Shown here: positions 12,301-23,870 of the stretch, piece by piece | Position numbering within the stretch: position 1 is the first letter of the stretch | How the letters are laid out: each line of letters starts with the position of its first letter | Source of the DNA: Epiperipatus broadwayi | Taxonomy: Eukaryota > Onychophora > Udeonychophora > Euonychophora > Peripatidae | NCBI GenBank assembly: GCA_028023455.1 | Contig: JAQFVV010000318.1 | Location: forward strand, 250,001 to 314,000 | Reading direction: 5' to 3' | Length of the DNA stretch: 64,000 nucleotides | Translations under genes and position numbers: made by a program | The notes under the pieces: generated by a model | Told to the model about the DNA's origin: nothing | What the model saw: the letters and a program-made list of their open reading frames with translations, nothing else | Database searches by the model: none

Positions 12301-13795
12301 TTCAAACTTAGGAATACATAACTCTCTTACATTTAGGTATGTAAATAGATCAGTACTTAATCTAAAATTATATCAATATTTTTATCACTAAATACTATAC
12401 ATTTTAAATGAAGGAAAAAATGGCAATAGTAATGATAAATATAATCAAATGACCTGAGTAATAGTCTTTAAATATAGCATTTATAAATAGTACCATAGTT
12501 CTAGTGCTTATTTTTTTAAAATCATAATCTGATATTTTGTTATTCCAGAGAAAGTAGAAATATTATGAAAAACTCTAACATTCAAAGTACATTTTTTTAA
12601 ATCCAATATTTTCCAAATATCCAAATTATCTTCATTCAGCAGATATTTGATCTATATAAGGATGTAAGTATGCAAATATTAATTTATATATACAATGAAG
12701 CAATGTACATATTCTTTCATTTAATAAGTAATCATTAATAAAAGATTACAAGGGAACAGACACTAGTTTCATCCATTATGATGCTATGGAAATTAAACTG
12801 ATTTTTATCCTGTGTATAAATTATCAATCAAGCTTATAAAACTGTATTAGTAAGTGAACATCTTGTGTACATTTTTCTGTTATTAACATTTAGATCTCAT
12901 CATTGAAAAGTAGGTAATATCAGTTTTTAAAATGAGGAAACATTCTGATGGTTTTGAAACACTAAGAATCATTTTTGATTACATTTTATTTTTATAATAA
13001 ATTGTTACTCCTCACAAATTCTTGACATACTGTACAGTTCTGGGTGAAATCTGTTGCTTTTCACCCCATTGTTTTTCCAGTTAACTATATACTTTTAAAA
13101 TAAATATAAAAAATCATGTAAAGAAATTTACATGTGCTTCTATTGAAGCTAAAACAAGAGAATTTTTTATCTTCAGTTCTACGTATAATTTTTTTCCATT
13201 TATGTCATAATAACTATAGTAATATCTTTTATTCACTCTTTAATCAATTCTACTTTGTGTTTCATAAAAATCTTATTATACAATAATGACAAATAAAACA
13301 AAATATTTTACAATTATTACATATAACAAACATTTATGTTTTTAAAATACAAATAAGATCCTTTCACTCCAACATAAATTAAATAGTTAAGACTACATTT
13401 TTTCATACTACAATGGAAATAAACTTTTTACATATATCTTTCAAATATAATATTATACAAATAAGACAACAAATATACTAAAGACATTAAACATTTAGGT
13501 GTATTATTTATAATCTACTATGGTGACTGCAGTAAAGAAAATATAAAGAATAATTGTGTCCAAGCTATATACTTTATTATTCCCTTACTCATTTTAAAAT
13601 GAATAAAATCAATTCACAATCTAATACTATACAACTAACAATAAACACTTTTACATCAATATTATCACTGTCATAACAACACAGTTGAATGCTTCATAGG
13701 CTAAGATATACATCATCATAATTGAACAAAAAAAATTATCATTGGCATTTTACCATATACTGAAACTCATCTCAAACTTCAATAGGTATATTTAT
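9385..13795. other. Non-coding AT-rich block inside the gypsy element
   Basis: About 4.4 kb with no recognisable coding motif on either strand. It separates the possible first Gag zinc knuckle from the second one. The left edge (GTATATATATTGTAACAGA) and right edge (GTATATTTATATATAACAAA) look alike, so it may be a later insertion, but low complexity makes that weak. No terminal inverted repeats were identified. Confidence 0.4.
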
Positions 13796-13797
13796 AT

Positions 13798-14160
13798 ATA
13801 ACAAAATAATGTGTTAGCTGTGGCCTGACAAGTAATTTATCAAAACTGTGCAAGAACAAGCAAGAAATGATAAAACAGGATTTAATAAAAAAAGGAAATC
13901 AAGGAGAGGAGTGTCAAAAAAGATTACAACTGTGAAAAAGTTTAAAGAAACCGATCATATACCTAATATGCTAACTGTAAAAGGTTAGGGTCAAACAATA
14001 AAAATGTAGATTGACAGTGGGATGAACAAATCATTGATATTGCTAAAAAATTGGACAATTATTTAGAAAAGAGCAAAGGTTAATGTTGATTTAAAGAAAA
14101 CTATTGTGGCAGCAATGGAAGTAAATGGAAATCCAATGAATATTAAATTGGTTCAGTAAT
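13798..14160 (+). pseudogene. Gypsy Gag zinc knuckle and aspartic protease remnant
   Basis: The frame starting at TGT 13,810 reads CVSCGLTSNLSKLC, a C-x2-C-x4-N-x4-C knuckle in which the usual His is Asn. It continues into a basic stretch. About 65 codons later IKM, a stop (TAG at 14,007-14,009) and IDSGMNKSLI appear; D-S-G is the retropepsin active-site triad, followed as expected by a hydrophobic strand. Downstream AMEVNGNPMNIKLV resembles the protease core. The knuckle binds RNA in Gag and the protease would process the polyprotein. The premature stop and the His loss show it is dead. Confidence 0.7.
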
Positions 14161-14389
14161 AGTAAATAATCAATAAAACTATACTATTACATGTAGTTAC
14201 AATGAATATAGTCCAATATTAAGATGAAATTGGTTCAAGCCTCTGGAGATTAAGATTGATATAGTAAAAAGAATAAAGCCAGAAGCCAAAATTAAAAAAT
14301 AATTTCCACAAATCTAACTCAGCAGAATTTAAGATGAAAGCAGTTCACAAAATGTGAATGGATAATGCACAACAAGTTACATATAGACA

Positions 14390-15136
14390 AAGAAGGTCAG
14401 ATTGGTTCTTAAGCCAGGAGTGAAAAAAGCATTGAATAAATTAAAAAATAAAGACATTATTACACCCACAGAAGAATCTTTCTGGGCTATGCTAATAATT
14501 GTGGTACTAAAATGTGAGGAAATATGAGGATATGCAATGACTACCAGATTACTGTTAATAAAAATATTAACAAAGGTGCTTAAATTCACAAAATTATATT
14601 TAAAATTGGTGTTTTACTAAATTCCAGCTACTAATAGAGCAGCAAAAATGCTAATGATAAATACACATGTAGGATTATTTAAGTTTAATAGTCTACCATA
14701 TGGAATAACTACAGCACCTAATATCTTCCAAGCAAAGATAGAGAACTTACTAAAAAGTATAAGAGTAGTTATGGCATATCTGAATGGCATTCTAATGATT
14801 GTCGAAAATGAAATAGAATTAAGGGAGATATTATATATAATCTGCAAAAAGTTAAATAAGTTTGGCACATGATTAAATGCTGAGAAATATATATTGTTGG
14901 CAAGAGAAGTCAAATTTCTGGGTCACATTATTACCATGAATGAGAAATATCCAAAACCAGAAAAAGTTGGTTTTGAAAAATATCCAGAAGAGAATAAATG
15001 TAAAGCAGTTACATGTTTTTCTTGGCTTATTAAATTCCTTTTAAGTCTTCTTAAAGAAAAAAATTATATGCAGTCACAATCTTTTATAAACATTAAAGAA
15101 AAACCAAAGATAGAAATGAGATATTGCTTTCAATAA
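14390..15136 (+). pseudogene. Gypsy reverse transcriptase, broken
   Basis: N-terminal RT landmarks are readable: VKKALNKLKNKDIITPTEES followed by WAML, which matches the family pattern 'EL..L...GII.P..S.WA.P'. The frame at 14,648-14,872 then gives FKFNSLPYGITTAPNIFQ, the classic gypsy LPFGL..AP.FQ block. AYLNG (14,774-14,788) sits where YLDD should be: both catalytic aspartates are lost. A short shift later gives VKFLGHIIT and KPEKV, the conserved post-palm FLGH motif. The enzyme would copy element RNA to DNA, but this copy cannot be active. Confidence 0.85.
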
Positions 15137-15289
15137 TGTGAAATATTGTTATCCTCTGAAAATTTACTAATCCACTGTAGTGAACAACAAAAAATGATAG
15201 AAACAACAAATCTTTCTGCTATATTGGAGACATGAGGTCACATAGTGCTAATGGAGAGGATGTCTTCTTGCTTATGCATCAAGAAGATT

Positions 15290-15620
15290 ATCTACAGAGA
15301 AAAAACTGCAGCCAGTTAGACAAAGATGCTTTTGCCATAGTTTTTGCAGTGAAAACATTCCACCAATATGTGTATGGATGATCATTTAAAATTTATACTG
15401 ACCATAAGCTACTATTGGAAATATTTAGCAGAAGTAACAAACCCCCAGACCATGCCAGTCAGCAAATGCTAAGGTGAATCAACATATTAGTTTTGTATGA
15501 CAATGAATTATATAGACTGAGAATGTTGATAAAGCATGCAGACCTTCTCTGTAGAACTCTGCATAAGAGTACACAAAAGTTGTGTGTTTTTAAAAATTAA
15601 TTTTAAAGTCTAAAATAGTT
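15290..15620 (+). pseudogene. Gypsy RNase H domain, broken
   Basis: The plus frame reads NCSQLDKDAFAIVFAVKTFH, then QYVYG, a stop, and SFKIYTDHKLLLEIFS. This matches the gypsy pattern E-K-x-Y-S-Q-L-x-K-E-A-L-A-I-V-F, with the TDH aspartate and LL.IF. HADLLCR (for NADALSR) follows near 15,535. One in-frame stop interrupts the domain. RNase H would remove the RNA strand after reverse transcription. Confidence 0.85.
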
Positions 15621-15769
15621 AATAGTAAATCTATAGCAGAATGGACTAAAAGGAGTAAAGAGTACAATGCCATAAATAATTGAATAAAAATTGATGGCCA
15701 TTTAAAAAACAAACTATTTGACTCTGACAATTTGAAATACTAACAAAAAGTTTATTGACTTGTCATAAA

Positions 15770-16740
15770 AGCATTCTTATGATGGACTACATAAATGGAT
15801 ATCACCTGAGGGAAGGAAAAGTATTCTACAGCTATTACAGAAGAAACACCCTAGGGTAGTCAGAATAAAACAGTTAATTTATTCATATATTTGGTGATCA
15901 GAATTAGATAGTAATATAGAGCAAACTGTTAAAAAAACTTGGCTTTTCAAAAAATCAGCAAGTTTACCAGCTACAATATTCAAATTCTGGCATGGAGATA
16001 TGAGTAGATAGAAAAGTCCATTTAGATCATTGTTGACCCATTTTATGGGTATATTTTTCTAGTAGCAATAGATGAGTATTCAAACTGGATAAAATACTGT
16101 CTAGTACAAGATGTGAGCACAGATAGTATGATAAAAAATTTAAACAAACTTTTTTCAATACATGGGTATTCTAAAACTATTGTAACGGATAATGATACAT
16201 GTTTCAATTTAGAAAAATCTAGACTTCCTTGTTTTAAAGGGGATATGGTATATATTTAGACTTGCTTATCACTCTCAATCAAATGGAATTGCAGAGAAGG
16301 CACTTCAACAGCCAAAAACTATAATAAATAAATGGAGTCTGCTGATATTCATGAAGAGCTTACAATACAACAGCAATGTTTTATCATCATTTTACACCAA
16401 ACACCATTGAAACAGTGTGTGAGAATACACTTATCTAGCTTAATACCAATTGAAGCAAAAAAGAAAGATAAAGATTTTTAAAATGCCAGGTTTAAAGTAG
16501 ACCAAACTATATAAATAAAATATGTAATTAAGAAAAAAATACTACTGGGAAGTGTTTCTGCACAATTAATTGAATAAAATTAGAAGATGAAAGAATTTTA
16601 AATTGCCATGTGCATCATATAAAAGAACAGAAAAATGGAACATTAGAAGATATAGTTACTACTTCATGTGCAGATAAGGATAATTATATTGATGTTTTTG
16701 CTAAGGAAAAATGAAGAATTAACCTCAACAAAGTACATGA
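15770..16740 (+). pseudogene. Gypsy integrase, broken
   Basis: Landmarks in order, split over frames: IYSYIWWSELDSNIEQTVKK (the usual YWWP.L...IE..V); FLVAIDEYSNWIKY (first catalytic Asp); SMIKNLNKLFSIHGYSKTI then VTDNDTCF (second catalytic Asp); YHSQSNGIAEKAL (the P.SNG.AE region carrying the catalytic Glu). The zinc-binding H-C half is worn. The DDE residues are still visible, but stops and frameshifts abound. Integrase would insert the DNA copy into the chromosome. Confidence 0.8.
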
Positions 16741-16793
16741 TTATTTTCTGTAAAGAAAATTCTGCTTATTTGTAGAGTGAATGGATGTATTAG

Positions 16794-17463
16794 TGTCTAC
16801 TGGCTAGTTTATAAATATTTCATTAATAATGTGCATGAAACTGTTCAGATAATGTTAAATCACTAAATAATAATATGCAGAAAAGGAAAATCCGTCTATC
16901 ACAAGGAGCACCATGTTATCTTGCATTTAAATAAAGTCTAACATTATAAAAAGTAGCAAAGTTAATAAAAATGTATACAGAACTTTTTATGTTATCAGAG
17001 AAATAGAATTATCAAGAAGGAGCAGTTAGAAGCATTGAGCTGAAAGAAGATTCGTGAAACTCTGAGTGCAAACTGATTGTGCAGTTGTAGATAAATATTA
17101 GCAGTAGAAGAGAGCCCCAAATATAATTTAAAATGAGTAATTTAAGAGTTCAATGTGAGCAGTAAAGAGCTTATTTGAGTAATAATTAGATAGATGTAAT
17201 ACGAAGTTTAAAAAAATAGAGATATTGCATGACGCAGTCAATAGATGTAAAGCTATATATATCTTCTGAAATATGAACTGTTACGTGATCAAGAGTGGCA
17301 TTGTTGTTAACTAGCAAGTTGCCAGTTGATTTACTAATCCTATCTATTAATATTATTGTTATTCAGAGTAAATAAATCTTAAAAGTTATTTATTAAATTT
17401 GTGTTATTTCTATTATTAATTTATTGTACGGTTGCCAGATTAATGTCTGTCCCGAACGTATTA
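16794..17463 (+). repeat. 3' LTR of the gypsy element
   Basis: Partner of 7,815-8,529, about 45 bp shorter through small indels. It starts TGTCTACTGGCTAG (5' LTR: TGTATACTGATTAG) and ends in CCCGAACGTATTA (5' LTR: CCTGAACATATTA). Confidence 0.8.
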
Positions 17464-19620
17464 ATTAGTTAATTAATGTGATATTTGATGTTAATGTTTG
17501 TCCACAATTTGAGAAATATTCGGGCAGATATAGTCTCAAATTCGCATCTGTATGTACACTCGACTAGTAAATGGTGTGTTTTATGTATAGATTTGACGAG
17601 TAACGCTGTTATTTTTTTACTAGAAATAAATTTTAAGACAAACAGTATAAATAACCTCAATTACTTTGTTTTTTGTTTTTTAATACTCAATTCTGTACCG
17701 GTGCCACACAAAAATGACAAAAAATACCAGAGGTTACAAGGTCCTTAGATGTTATCGCATATTGTAGTTGAAATAAAATTATAGTTAGTATTGAAGTTAC
17801 AAGTTTTCAATTATAGAAAATTAATTTCTATTTTATAAAAAGTTGTTATTATTAGTTAATAAAAACGATTGGAATAACATAAATGTAAAATCTATGATGC
17901 GGAAATAAAGGCTGTCAACAAAAAAACAACAAACAACTTGACATAATTGCTACTATTAGTTTATATCTAAAGCCACTTTCCTGTTTCAGACAAAAAGTTG
18001 CATTCTTTTTTTTAAAATTATGCTTATAAGAATGTCAACAACAACAACAAAAATTCTTAAAATCATTATGCACTACACGCAGCTTGATAAGTAAGTGTAA
18101 CAGCCTTTAAATAGCAGGCTGCAGAGTAAAGACTTCTCCAATATTATCCTACAGATTAATAATTAAGAAAAAACACAATATTCATCAACTAAGTTCTTCT
18201 TACTTTTGCTCTCTAATTTAAAAAAAATCATTATTTATTTATTAACCAATATTAGAATATTTATTCCGCTTTCAATCTGGAAAAAAAAAAAAATCTAGGA
18301 TTTGAAAATAATAATTGTGATATTATTAAAACAATGGAAAATGCCAATCGGAATTTTTTTCCAAAACCGTTTAATTAGCGATTTTCATTTACTTAAATGG
18401 TCTACTATCTATACTTACACATCCGAAAGATTAAAAAAAAAAACATTTGAAATGTTTACTTATGAAAATATTCATGTTGATATATACCAATTCTAAAATT
18501 AACACGAAAAAAAAGCATAGTTAATCTCCTTTAAACAAAAAAAGTATACTTACTGTATACATTTCATAAAAAAAAAAACTTTAGGGACAATGTTTTTGTA
18601 GTGTGTTAAAAAAAACTTGAAGAATGGTCGCTGCAGTGTAACAAAAGTTAATCTGTCTGTTCATATATCATAACAAATACAATTATACAAAATGTACATG
18701 ATATACCTTCCTCTTTCAGCTTTGTGGTTTAATTAAATGAACAAAAAAATTGATCCATAAAGATGGCTTAATAATAAAAAGTAAAAAGCAGAAAATTGCC
18801 AATTCTCATAGTACTGTTAACCAATAATCCAACAGCATTCAATAAAACAATTATTGAAAATTTAAGATCACTACATTTCATTTTAAAGTTCATAAAATGC
18901 TACTTATATTCTGAAAGCATTTTAGGTTTTGCCATTAACAAATTTGACTTTGGCTGCTATCAATTAATTACACATTGCTTAAATATTTGTTAAGTGATAA
19001 TTGTTCATCAGGATTATTGATGTCAGATAAACTTCTAGTCAGCCAGATCTAATTTATTTAGAGTCAAACAAATAAATTTGCATTACTTTAAATATTACAT
19101 TATGCCAATTTAACAAAGAAAAAAAAATAGTAATAAGCAATTTTTCTCTCCAATTTAAAATGTTAAAATCTCTCACTCAATCTTAACTTTCTCAAGATTC
19201 TTTTTCTAATATAAAATCCAATAGCAGAATTGCAGATAATTGTGATAATGAATAATCTCTTAAAATGAAAAAAATAAGCAATCCATATATACTTAACTGG
19301 AATTTTAATATTAAAAATGACTTCCAAAATGTCTGCGATGAAAGTAAAATAAGTGCTAGTGCGTAAAAAACAGTTTATAATATATATCTTTACTTAAAAA
19401 ACTTCATTAATATGTTCTCAAAAAACAAACAAAAAACAAACTGCAATAAAGAATACTATTTCCATAAGGTAATTGAATAATCTCTAGTCTAATGATGAAT
19501 GGCTAATAAAAATTATTAAAACAAACTATAGTTTATAAAAAATTGTAGAAATATTTATCACTTTATATTTTCCAATTTTTAAAATTTAAACTATGAAAAT
19601 AACCAATTAAAAAAATAACC
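17464..19620. other. Spacer, no gene seen
   Basis: The first 300 bases are less AT-rich and hold overlapping frames on both strands (17,469-17,748) without recognisable domains. The rest is AT-rich with no supported feature. Confidence 0.5.
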
Positions 19621-19623
19621 TAG

Positions 19624-20783
19624 TACCATGTTTTTCCAAAGTAAGATCTAACCAAAAAATAAGGTCTAGCATGATTTTTGAGATGCTTAAATATAAGCCC
19701 TACTCCAAATATAAGCCTTAGATAAGATCAACAGCCAAATAGATGATTTTTGTTTGCTCCATTGAAACATACCATGGATGTATTGAATTATAAAGTAATG
19801 AATGTATAAATAAATAATATTATTGACATTAATGCTTTAAATAAATGATAAGAAATTAACTTACGAGAGAGTGCAAGTCTATGGTTGTTTTATATTTTCC
19901 CATTGTCTAGTTTTAACAAATGTAATTCTACCTAAATAGAGAAACAATTTATCTACCATAAATCAGTAATTGGAGAATTTATAATTTCATTTATATATAT
20001 TAGGTACTTATTTTATTTAATACTTAGATTTAGAATGCTTGGTTTAGTTTTAGAATTGTGGTGTGGTAACTTTTAAATATTCAAGATAAAAAAAAATTAG
20101 TTTGATTTCTTAAAAAAAAATTTCCCATCCTGAAAGACTTTCTCAAAATAATGGAAGTAATTTCAAAAATCAAAGTTTAGCTTAAGTTAAATCAGATTTT
20201 TTTACTCCTAAAAAAAGTTTTTTAAAAAGAATACCCAAGCCGAATTATTACAGGTAATTTGGAAAATGTTTACAATTTGTACTTGATAATGAATAGATGT
20301 GATTATGTCATGTATGAATCTTCATAATTTAATAGGCATATGTTGTAATAAATATAGTTAATGTGCACATGTGAAATAAATAAACATTTTCTGAAATTTT
20401 ATGCTTGCTTTTTTTATTGCTTTTGTGTGGACAAACTATTCTTAACTGTAATCATTTTTGTTTCCATTCCTGTCTCACAAGTCTTTAATTAACACTTGAT
20501 TTAGTGGTAAATTTGTACAGAATAATATTCTAATTATCAGATAAGATGAATGCAAAAAGAAAGAATTCTGATGAATACAAGAAAGGAATTATGGGAGGCT
20601 CTTGGGGTAAGAATCTTACACCTTTCTGTAAAGAGAAGTATTTGAATAAATATACATTTTTATATTTGAAATGTGGATTTTTATACACACAAAAAAAATA
20701 AGACATCTCCTGAAAATAAGCTTTACAGTATCTTTTGGAGCAAAAATTAAAATAACACTAAGTCTTATTTTCGGGGAAACATG
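19624..20783. mobile_element. Non-autonomous DNA transposon with terminal inverted repeats
   Basis: The left end CATGTTTTTCCAAAGTAAGA and the inverted right end CATGTTTCCCCGAAAATAAG match at about four of five bases over roughly 25 bp. Subterminal blocks (AATAAGG.CTAGCATGATTTT, CTCCAAATATAAG; CTTATTTTCAGGAGATGTC) show the repeated AATAAG theme of such elements. The interior is mostly AT-rich; an ATG at 20,546 opens MNAKRKNSDEYKKG, which might be a leftover transposase N-terminus. Family assignment (Tc1/pogo versus hAT) is uncertain. Confidence 0.5.
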
Positions 20784-23760
20784 ATTGTTTGCTGCTTATG
20801 ATTCATAAGAAGTTTGAGAACCAAAAATAACATTACTTTTAATAATACAGAAAAATTATTTTAATCACAAATATTAGCCAATAAAAATTTTGAGAAAATA
20901 AATTGGAAAGGCAAATAAAATAAAAAGACAAGATTAATTCACCTTTTTTTAAAATGAATTTTAAAATATACTATATATTCTAAAAATTCTATCTAATTAT
21001 CTCCTAGACAAAATCTCATAATTTTCACTTGCTTTTCCAAATAAATTTTACATCTATCAATAATATACAAACCATGCATATTAAATCAAAATTAAAATTT
21101 TAATTTTTTTAATAATTTACTAAGATGACTCAATTTTTTTTATTACCAAAGATCATTATTTCTTGTGAATATTTTACAAAGCATTTATAATACTCAAATA
21201 CTCAATCAATATGTAATCACATTTATGTTAATATTACCTAAATGTAAAACAAAATAATGATGTATAATTAAAAAGTAAAAACCAATTGTTTAAGCCATGC
21301 TCTGTTTTACATTCTCACACTAATTATACAACTTTATATAGATAAGAGACCAACTCAATGTTTTGAAAGGCTATTCTTTATCTATACTTAATGTTATCAT
21401 TTCAACTAATATCTAATTAGTGAAGTCGCAAATTTCTCCAAGTACTTCAGTGAGCATTCTACCTCTTATCATTTTGCATAAGTTTTTTTGTGTTGTTATA
21501 ATTTTAAAAAATTGTTAAATAGTTGTTGTATAGAGATGGGTATGCACAAACTGCATGCTTTTGCAGGAAGGGTTGTAAGATTTCAGAAAAACTGTAGTTC
21601 CTGCTGAATTCTACAATCATTTAACCATGGCTAAAGATCTGTTAAAACTAGTATCTTATTTAAAGAATCGGAGAAAAAAAATCAAATTAATCAAGTTTAT
21701 ATTTTCTAACATTTCAATTCATCAGTAATAACTTCCTTGAAGTAAAACAAAAATCATACCTTTGCTTTCTATAATATCAATTTAAAAATAAGAATAAAAA
21801 TGATGGACAGATTTATCATCCTATTACACTAAATATTGATAAACATCTTCTAAAAATATCACACTTATTAGTATTACAAATCATGATTGACTTCACAATA
21901 TAACAGCTAAGCATTAAGTTTTTTAAAATGCTTTTATTTATTTTATTCTGCTTTTTTGTTTGTCTAAGAAATCATGTACTTCAATTTTCACCCACCTGAA
22001 AGTTTCCAGTTTAGTTGAAATTTTGTATAGATATATTTTTGATAAAAATACATTTTTTTAGAGTTTAAATAATTTCAGCAAAAAAAAAAAAAAAAACCAG
22101 TAAAATTTAAATTTTGAATTTTATATGGATTTAGTAGGTATTACTATAAAAATAAAACAACACCAAATAAACTAAAGTGTAAAAATCATTAAAATAAAAT
22201 TCTATTCACTATTCTACATAGAAAAATTATAATTTTCTAGACAAAGTGATAACTAAGAATCAATTTCAAAGAAACAAGAAATTATACCACTGATCTTTTA
22301 AAAAAAGCAAGTTGCATTATCTTTTTTTTTTTTGCTTATACAATCACAAATTTTTTTTTTTACTTTACAATAAAAAAATACATATTCTATATTATTTGTA
22401 AAATTCTAAACCTTGTTGAGATGTAATAATTTTTGCAATATCATGACAACAACATTAAATATGATTCAATACAACTTAGAAAATAGCCAGATGAGCTAGA
22501 ATGAAAAAGATACCATTTTAAATTTATAAATTATGAAAAAATCTTTTCAACTTTAAATTAAAGTATTTTTTATAAATTACATTTAAACGATAAAAAAAAT
22601 GTATTTAAAAAATTACTTTGACATTAAAAATAGCTTTAAATTTGTCAATAATTTTTATGCTTTGCAGTTTTTAAAAAAAGTTATAGAAAATAAAATATAT
22701 AAATAAAGAAATGCTTTTATTCACATGAATGTACTAAAAAGTAAAAAAAAAATGTTTCTTTGGTTTTTACAGTATTCTTAGTATTAAGTGAGTGAAATAA
22801 AAGTACAGTGCCCATGTTTAGAAACAGTTTTAAAATATTTCTAAACTTGAGTGACACATATATTTATATTGGTCACATAATATTAAAATTTGTATAAAAA
22901 CCATTTCTTAAAAAAAAAATTTGGAAATTTTTTTCTTATAATATTTATCTCACTTGTAATTTTAAATCTAAACATTAAGGACAAGTAAAAAAAAACAACA
23001 CATTACCATGGTCTGCTATTATCATAAAACATTCAATATAACCTGTTGATTTTTATGGAAATAAAAACTTCAATAATCAATGGACATCATGTGATAATAT
23101 TAATCAAAAGTTTAGAGTATTTACTATTGCCTGCTTCAATAAAGAGCATTGAATTTGCATCTATATATCAGCATCCATCTTTATTTTTTTGGTAATCATA
23201 TTAATAATCTAATATTATAAGGGTTTAAACTCAAAGTAACTTGTTTATACATATATTAAATAAGTAAACTTTAAAAAAATTATGAGCAATCTTTTTATAT
23301 ACATATACTTCATAGCAAATCTTAATTCGTCAGACAAGGCTTGTTTTTCATTATCATTAATACAAATGCCAATGCTACTGGTAAAGTTTTATTAGCTTTT
23401 AATTACTTTTTTTTGCTTTTAGTTGAAACAGTTTTGCTACATTAGGATTCTTTTTTTGGTAACCATTTTCAGAAGATAGAGAAAAGTCTTGTTGTTTTTA
23501 TTTACAGCAAGAACACTTCAATGTTATAAATTATATTTTATATTTTTCTTAAATTTTAAACTTTTTTTTCAAACAATTATATATATATATATTAAAATGC
23601 ATCTATCACCATATTGCTTTCTATTTTACATATGCTATATCTATCAGACACTGTTGTATGATATACTATAATTTTTTATATCAATTGTAAAAATTCCGTT
23701 TTTCACTTTACCATAATGATTTTAATTTTTTAAAATTGAAATCTCAACATTAGTAATCTA
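20784..23760. other. AT-rich spacer, no gene seen
   Basis: No supported gene. A 19-base A run at about 22,080 and several T runs near 22,320-22,360 are the only notable features. Short frames look random. Confidence 0.5.
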
Positions 23761-23765
23761 TATTG

Positions 23766-23870
23766 TACATTATCAATATTATATATATAGCTTTATTTTC
23801 ATACATCTGTATCATATATATACATTATCAATATTATATATATAGCTTTATTTTCATACATCTGTATCAT
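23766..23870. repeat. Two-copy tandem repeat, 55-bp period
   Basis: The 50 bases at 23,766-23,815 recur exactly at 23,821-23,870, with only a 5-base TATAT link. It abuts the 3' end of the RTE element. Confidence 0.9.

Larger units (their letters stand above)
7815..17463 (+). mobile_element. Degenerate Ty3/gypsy LTR retrotransposon
   Basis: Two diverged direct repeats (7,815-8,529 and 16,794-17,463) bracket, in the correct order on the plus strand, a Gag-like zinc knuckle, aspartic protease, reverse transcriptase, RNase H and integrase. This PR-RT-RH-IN order defines the Ty3/gypsy group. All frames are broken by stops and frameshifts, and the LTRs differ at perhaps a fifth to a quarter of positions, so the insertion is old. 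No env-like frame follows integrase. The total length of about 9.6 kb is long for the coding content because 9,385-13,795 is non-coding. Ends are placed from LTR alignment and the TGT start; no target duplication was confirmed. Confidence 0.85.

Noticed and set aside
20568-20600. CTGATGA then GAAA, hammerhead-like
   Set aside because: The six bases between cannot form stem II, and stem I does not pair.
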